A stretch of DNA of 64,000 nucleotides. It comes from Dryas octopetala. Taxonomy: Eukaryota > Streptophyta > Magnoliopsida > Rosales > Rosaceae. How positions within the stretch are numbered: the first letter of the stretch is position 1; every line of letters starts with the position of its first letter. The stretch covers positions 18,765,861 to 18,829,860 of the forward strand of contig OY992838.1 of NCBI GenBank assembly GCA_963921425.1, written 5' to 3'. Under the pieces are notes generated by a model that was not told the DNA's origin, did no database searches, and saw only the letters and a program-made list of their open reading frames with translations. The position numbers were made by a program, and so were the translations under genes. Of this stretch, positions 58,808 through 64,000 are shown in pieces.

Positions 58808-61597
58808 TGTAACACCCCAAATCTTATTGATTTTGATTTAGGTGGTGTTACCAAATTAATTTTAGTTTAGAACTAATGTATAGTACACTTTTCTTTGCAA
58901 CTACAAATATGAATTTGATTCACATGTTTAGATCAATGGAAAGCTACTTTCTTTTATACACTTTTTACAATTGAAATTGTGTGTTTATGCTCATTTTTGA
59001 ATTTCCATATTTGGTTCAATGGTTATGCATGCACAAATTGTCTTGTGGAAACAATTAAATTGCTTAAATACGTGTTTTATTAAGTATTCTCGGATCACAT
59101 GTGTATTTGCACTTATGCACATGTGTAATTTTTACACTTGAATTAGGTTTAGAATGTCAAGAGTTGACTAAAGGAATACCAAAGGACCAACAAGTTTGAC
59201 TTTGAAACCCTAGCATTGACCAGCCTACACAACTAAGGCTAAAATCCTAGGGTACTTGATCAATTGGAGAATAAATTGAATCCTAGGTGAGTAATGGGTT
59301 CATGGTTTAAGAGAGGTTGAGTACATGTATTTTCAGCAAAATTAAAATAAAAGAGAAAATCTAATGATGGTTTTTAATTAAGTGAATTAAAACAAGGAAA
59401 GACCATGGATTGGTTAATAGGCTGTTTAAGCCTAATCCAATAGGCTAATTATTCACTTAAGAAGGCCTTGAGGGATTTGTCAGCCAACCAAAACCCTCTT
59501 GGAAAACTAAAAGTCTGATAAAAGCCTTTTGTGAAATCTTGTCCACGTAAATTAGAGAGAAAACTGAAGAGGTGACTCTTCACTTTCCCACCAATGGCTA
59601 CAACACTCTCTCTATAAACCAGCCTCCATTCAGACAAACCTCTTCCACAATTAATTCAATGTTAACGAGAGAAAGAGAGACAGAGAAAGGAAAGAGAAAT
59701 TCAAGAAGTTCAACAAAAGGAGAAGGAGAAGTGCAGCCTACACTACCTTCAAAGGGATTCTTGGTAAGAAACCTCCAAACCAATCTCTAAAGCTCTTCAA
59801 TATCAGTTTCAAGAATTAGAATGTTGATAGAATGGCTAGGATAAGTTGCATTTTGAAAAATTCATAGGTTTTAATGTTTTAAAAATCTTGTGACCTCACT
59901 GCCTTGTTTTGAATTTTTGTATTGTTTGGAATGGAATTTGGTAAAACTGTTTTATGGCGAGAAACTAGACATCCTAATCTTTCTTTCGAATCAAAAATCA
60001 CTCAAATCCAACTTGTTATGGATTTATAGTGAATTTAACAATGTGCTGCATGTTTTCATAAAGAAAAGCCTTAGGGTTTTATACACGAATTTTGATACAT
60101 TTGAAATTTTGATTTAAAATTGTTACAGTAGTTTTTAAATGTGATTTTAAAATTAATGCAAGTGGTTTCATTCAGTTTGGTTCAGTATACACAAAAATGA
60201 GATTTTTTGACCATATGAATATTAATTAAGCAGAAAATCAGTTTCATGTGTGAGTTTTGGCTCTTCGAAAATCCCACTTTCACTACTCCAAATGCTTTGA
60301 AAATTTTTGTACATGAGTATAAAATGTCTTCTAATTGCCTGTGAAAAATCTTGTTCAAATGATTTTTTTACGATTTTATAAAATTCACAGAGCAAGTACT
60401 GCTCTTTTGGTATTTTCAAGGAAACAATAGGGTATAAAACTAACCGCTTTTGATTTTAAGCCTTTTTGCCTATACTCTTAGTTTGAGCAAGTCACAAATC
60501 ACCCCTGAAAATGTTCTGGGAACAGGAGGGAGTCCAATTACTCTTGGATCAAAATTTAGGTTGTCAAACCCCTTGTTTTTCAACTAAAACCTTGAAATTG
60601 GTTTCTGCGCGCAACATATCTTTTTTTTTTTTTTTGTTATGGCTTTTGTGGTGTCTCCAAACCTCCAAGTATGCTTTATTACCTAATTTAAGACTTGTGA
60701 AGAGTCAGTCCTTGACTATTTTTTATTTTGAAATCTCGGATGCAATTTAACTTGTCCAATAAGCCATTAAACCCTAGAAAATCCTAATTTTGTTTAGAGA
60801 ATGCAATTTCTGATTCTGTTATGATATAAACTAGGAAAACAATTTTCTTGGAGTTGCAGCAAGGGTAGGAACTACATTTGAGGTAGGGGGAGCTAATCCA
60901 CTTAAACCCTATGTTTTCCTTATACCTATAAATATATATATGCTTGTGCTTTACTGGTACTATGTGTTCTATGTGTGAAAATGTTATATAATGCTTTGTT
61001 GACACTAAGTATTGCTATGCACTAAAATACCTAAGTCACTAAACAAGGATTCGAACACTGCCTAGTTTATGTGGTTGTTATTGAGTGTTTGTTGAATTAA
61101 ATCAAACTTATTTTGTATAAAAAAAAAAAAAAAAATCAACATGTGCGTGTTGATGACTTTAACTTGCTCTAGAAAGAAAACAAAGAATGAATTGGTTGTG
61201 TTATAACTAGGAATGCACTTGAGTTGAATAAAATGTAACTTGCAACCTTCTTTTATGCATGAACCCGAGACTAGTAATTGAATAACATGCCTCTTAATGG
61301 ATTGTTGGCACCCTGCATAATTAGAGAGGTAAGTTAAACAATTAGAATAAATTGGAACCTAGTTTCACTACTTTGCTTTAATGTTGCATCATTATAGGAA
61401 TGAAAACTAGTTAGGATAAAGGCTAAGGAAACTGAAACTGAAAAGACAGTAGTAACTATTCTACTTTGCTTTGAAGTGAGAATAATACAAGTCTGCCATT
61501 TTTGCATTATTGTTGGTATGATTACTGGTTTTAATTCCTAAATTATAAAGCATGCTTGTATCATTTATCTAATGAACTAAACATGCATATATGAAAC
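58808..61597 (+). repeat. 3' LTR of a gypsy-like element (interrupted)
   Basis: Starts TGTAACACCCCAAATC after the purine tract. No ORF of note lies within it. It runs into the TSD of the unit at 61598 and must continue after 63553. Its own 3' border was not found. The A-rich run near 61125 is a simple repeat. Confidence 0.6.
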
Positions 61598-63548
61598 TGT
61601 GACGCCTCAAAACCCCAGTCCATCACAGCGGCACCTACCTTGAGAATACTCGAAAATATAATACTCAAACCCCAAGTATTATACTCCCAAATATTTTCAA
61701 AATAGGTAAGCCTTATTAATAATAAAGAAGACTGGTTGGATCAAAGATAAATTGCCAGCGGAAATACAAAATGTAAATAAAGTGTTTACATTTAAACCAA
61801 CCCAACAAGGTTACAGAGAAATTCAAAAGCAACCTCGAGAAACATACAAACAAAGATGTTCAAGATTTACAAAAGTAACCAACCCGAAGATAGATGTTTG
61901 ATAATTTACAAAACAAACCCAAAAGACAACAGTGTGCTAATTTACATAGCAAAAGTGATCCACAAAGATCATAACCGACCTACCTAGAAAGAAAGGATCA
62001 AAGTCTGATAAATCGGAGACTTGACAAGTAACAAGACCTTGAGGAACGTAACGGTTGACGATCATAGCTTCAGTCCAAGTCGTCAACCGCTACGTTCTCT
62101 GCACTCAAAGAGTACAGTAAGGGGGTAAGCATCACATGCGATCATAGCTTCCCCTCAGGGGACCCTAACTAGGTTTTAAGATAGTACGAACATATTTATA
62201 CTAAATAACTAGTGAAACAAATCAAAATAGCACAATGCACAACCAGAGAATCAATATCAGTTCGAAATCATTTGCATGCTCAAACAATCATTAAAAATAT
62301 TTCGAAACGTTCCTAATACAATACCTGATGACCGAACTCAAAATTGGTCAACTACCACCCTACCTGGATTATTAGTAAAAATTGATTTGGTAGCGAGAGT
62401 ATCCGTTTCTGGTTACTACAACTTTCGACTAGACGTCAAGATAAATTGACTGCTACCAGCCTAACTGTATAACCGCCTCCGAAGGTTTAGGGGATCGAAA
62501 CCCAAGGTCAACTCTATGGTGACCACTTACTCTTAGGTCATCGTAACAATTCAATTATCACAATATAGGATTAAAAACCACGCCACAAATGACAATCACA
62601 AACTATGCAAATTTCTCATGCATTCAGTTTATACTAGCATAATACATGCAGTAAAATAGGGCCACTAGCAGGGTGTGAGATTCCCCCTACCTGGAATCCT
62701 TTGCCCAGCTTGATATCCACAATACAAATCCAAATTACAGCTCTATACTTCACCGTATCCAAATATTGGGAAACTGATGTAATCCTTAGTTAACGTCTAA
62801 CCAAGAACAATTATTCTAATCAGAAATCTAAATCTAAATCTAAATCCAAATCATAATAAAATCTTAGTCAGAAATTAAATAACCAAATCCTCAGTTTGGA
62901 AATCTTACAAAATGATTGAGTAATCAATCTGAATCCACTATTGAATTCACTGTCGAATTCAATACGTAAATCATTGATTAATCTAAAGGAAAGTTTGCAG
63001 GTGAGGGAGTGAGGTTTGCTGAGAGAAAACTGGATTGCGGGTTGAGAAGTTTGCTGCGAAAGTTCAGAAAATGAAAAACTGGGGGGTATATTTATATTGG
63101 GCTGCCGAGCTCTCGGTGGCTCTGCCGAGCACGTGGAAAGCCTTGCCGATGGGTCGGTGGTGCTTTCCACTTTCTTCCACCGAGTTCTCCAATCTTCCTT
63201 CCTCGCTCCTACACGCCAGCTGCCCCTCTCTCACTCCATTTGGCTGTCAACTTCTAAGCCATTTGATCAACTTGATCAATGGTTGAGATCTTGCCATCCC
63301 ATCCACTTATTTTCTCACACGTTTTCAACTTCAAACACTCACCAAAAATACAATCGGTCATCCAAAAATGTCCCGAAAAATGCTACGTACTCGTAGCGGC
63401 GAATACTAATTTCTTATGGACTTAAAACCAAATTTGGATTTCTAGGATTTACACAAAAATCCTAACACTTTCAATAAGAAATTCAAAGTAACCACAAATA
63501 TAAAGATAACTCAGGAAATAAAACAAGAAAAATTTCCGGGGTCTCACG
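61598..63548. mobile_element. Solo-LTR-like unit, 1.95 kb
   Basis: Starts TGTGACGCCTCAAAACCCC and ends TTTCCGGGGTCTCACG, with the 5-bp duplication GAAAC at 61593-61597 and 63549-63553. The final base is G where A is expected. No polyprotein. It is inserted in the LTR that starts at 58808. The frames near its right end (62868-63396) have no family motifs. Confidence 0.75.
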
Positions 63549-63553
63549 GAAAC

Positions 63554-64000
63554 TGTCATCACTTGATTACATATGCATAATTGATATATGGTTCATTAAG
63601 GGCATAATCACCTTTATGGAAACTGTCATTGCATTTCATTAGCATTCATGTATATTGAATCAAGAAGAGAAATTTTATTCAATAACCCTTTTAAATACCC
63701 CTTAAACGTTTTTGACTCCTAGTCCCAAAACTAACAATAATGACCCTTTTTTATTTTTTAGACTAAAATACCCCTTTATATAAGAAATTGTCACCACAGT
63801 CCACCATGTGTAACCAAAAAATTTGACAAGTTGCTGCAGCAGCCAAACCCTCATCCACCGTCTTCCTGCAGCAGCCATGGAGGACGACCTCCCTGATCGG
63901 CCAATGACCCATCATCTCCTCTCTCTATCTCTCTCCCCTTCTCTCCTAACCTAAATCTATAAAAATTTAAAAAAAATTCGAAAACCCAGATCTGATTTTT
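63554..64000. other. Right edge, repeat-like
   Basis: Continuation of the interrupted LTR, then from about 63680 a different-looking sequence with CCCTTTTAAATACCCC and AATACCCCTTTATATAAG stretches and a (CTCT)n tract. It resembles the end of another transposon, cut by the window edge. Confidence 0.35.

Noticed and set aside
61021-61060. GGATTCGAAC resembling a tRNA T-arm
   Set aside because: No matching acceptor, D or anticodon arms nearby.

Overview
The window is plant nuclear DNA, almost certainly from a eudicot with a repeat-rich, probably woody-type genome. It is AT-rich, uses GT-AG introns, and holds Ty1/copia and Ty3/gypsy (Tat-type) retrotransposons, a CACTA transposon, Mutator-like elements, MITEs, a TRIM and a LINE remnant. 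I see no bacterial features, tRNA, rRNA or CRISPR array.

Only one complete host gene is present: RAE1, the WD40 mRNA-export/nuclear-pore factor. It has 11 coding exons on the + strand between 23416 and 39299 and an open 346-codon frame. Its introns are swollen by transposons. Intron 6 holds a LINE 3' end and a tandem TRIM. Intron 7 holds a 5.5-kb copia element in reverse orientation, which itself carries a Mutator-type MITE, plus a second MITE. Intron 9 holds another MITE and long GA/CT microsatellites. At the left edge, 920-1057 looks like the last exon of an unidentified + strand gene, with a 742-bp MITE just past its stop codon.

Layout: 1-2950, end of a gene and a MITE. 2954-9877, a Mutator-like element (10-bp target duplication) interrupted by a full-length copia element (2993-8684). 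10154-15509, a 5.35-kb CACTA element (target duplication CCA) that has captured intron-containing pieces of an XRN2/XRN3-type exoribonuclease and of an LRR receptor-like (pseudo)kinase. 15510-23100, a nest of decayed elements: a MULE transposase relic, a 3.19-kb solo-LTR-like unit with a 158-bp minisatellite, and related sequence. 23190-39560, RAE1. 41525-49202, a plant-mobile-domain (PMD) pseudogene on the + strand, interrupted by a solo-LTR-like unit (44803-48276) that is itself interrupted by a second one (46238-47760). 50046-53800, a decayed Tat-lineage Ty3/gypsy pol on the - strand, convergent with the PMD gene. 53811-57120, a gag-only non-autonomous LTR element. 58200-64000, a non-autonomous LTR element whose 3' LTR is interrupted by another solo-LTR-like unit (61598-63548).

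Many insertions can be ordered because target-site duplications are still readable: TACTT, GTTTC, TTGTCAGAA, CCA, ACAGT, GGGAT, TTTAT, GAAAC, TATATTTTT and GACCAATATA. I found no unmistakably new biological system. The best leads are the double gene capture in the CACTA element, the PMD/Tat antisense pair, LTR repeats that each carry a TATA-like box, a copia element whose usual primer site is replaced by sequence complementary to its own LTR, and a MITE that landed on a catalytic integrase codon.
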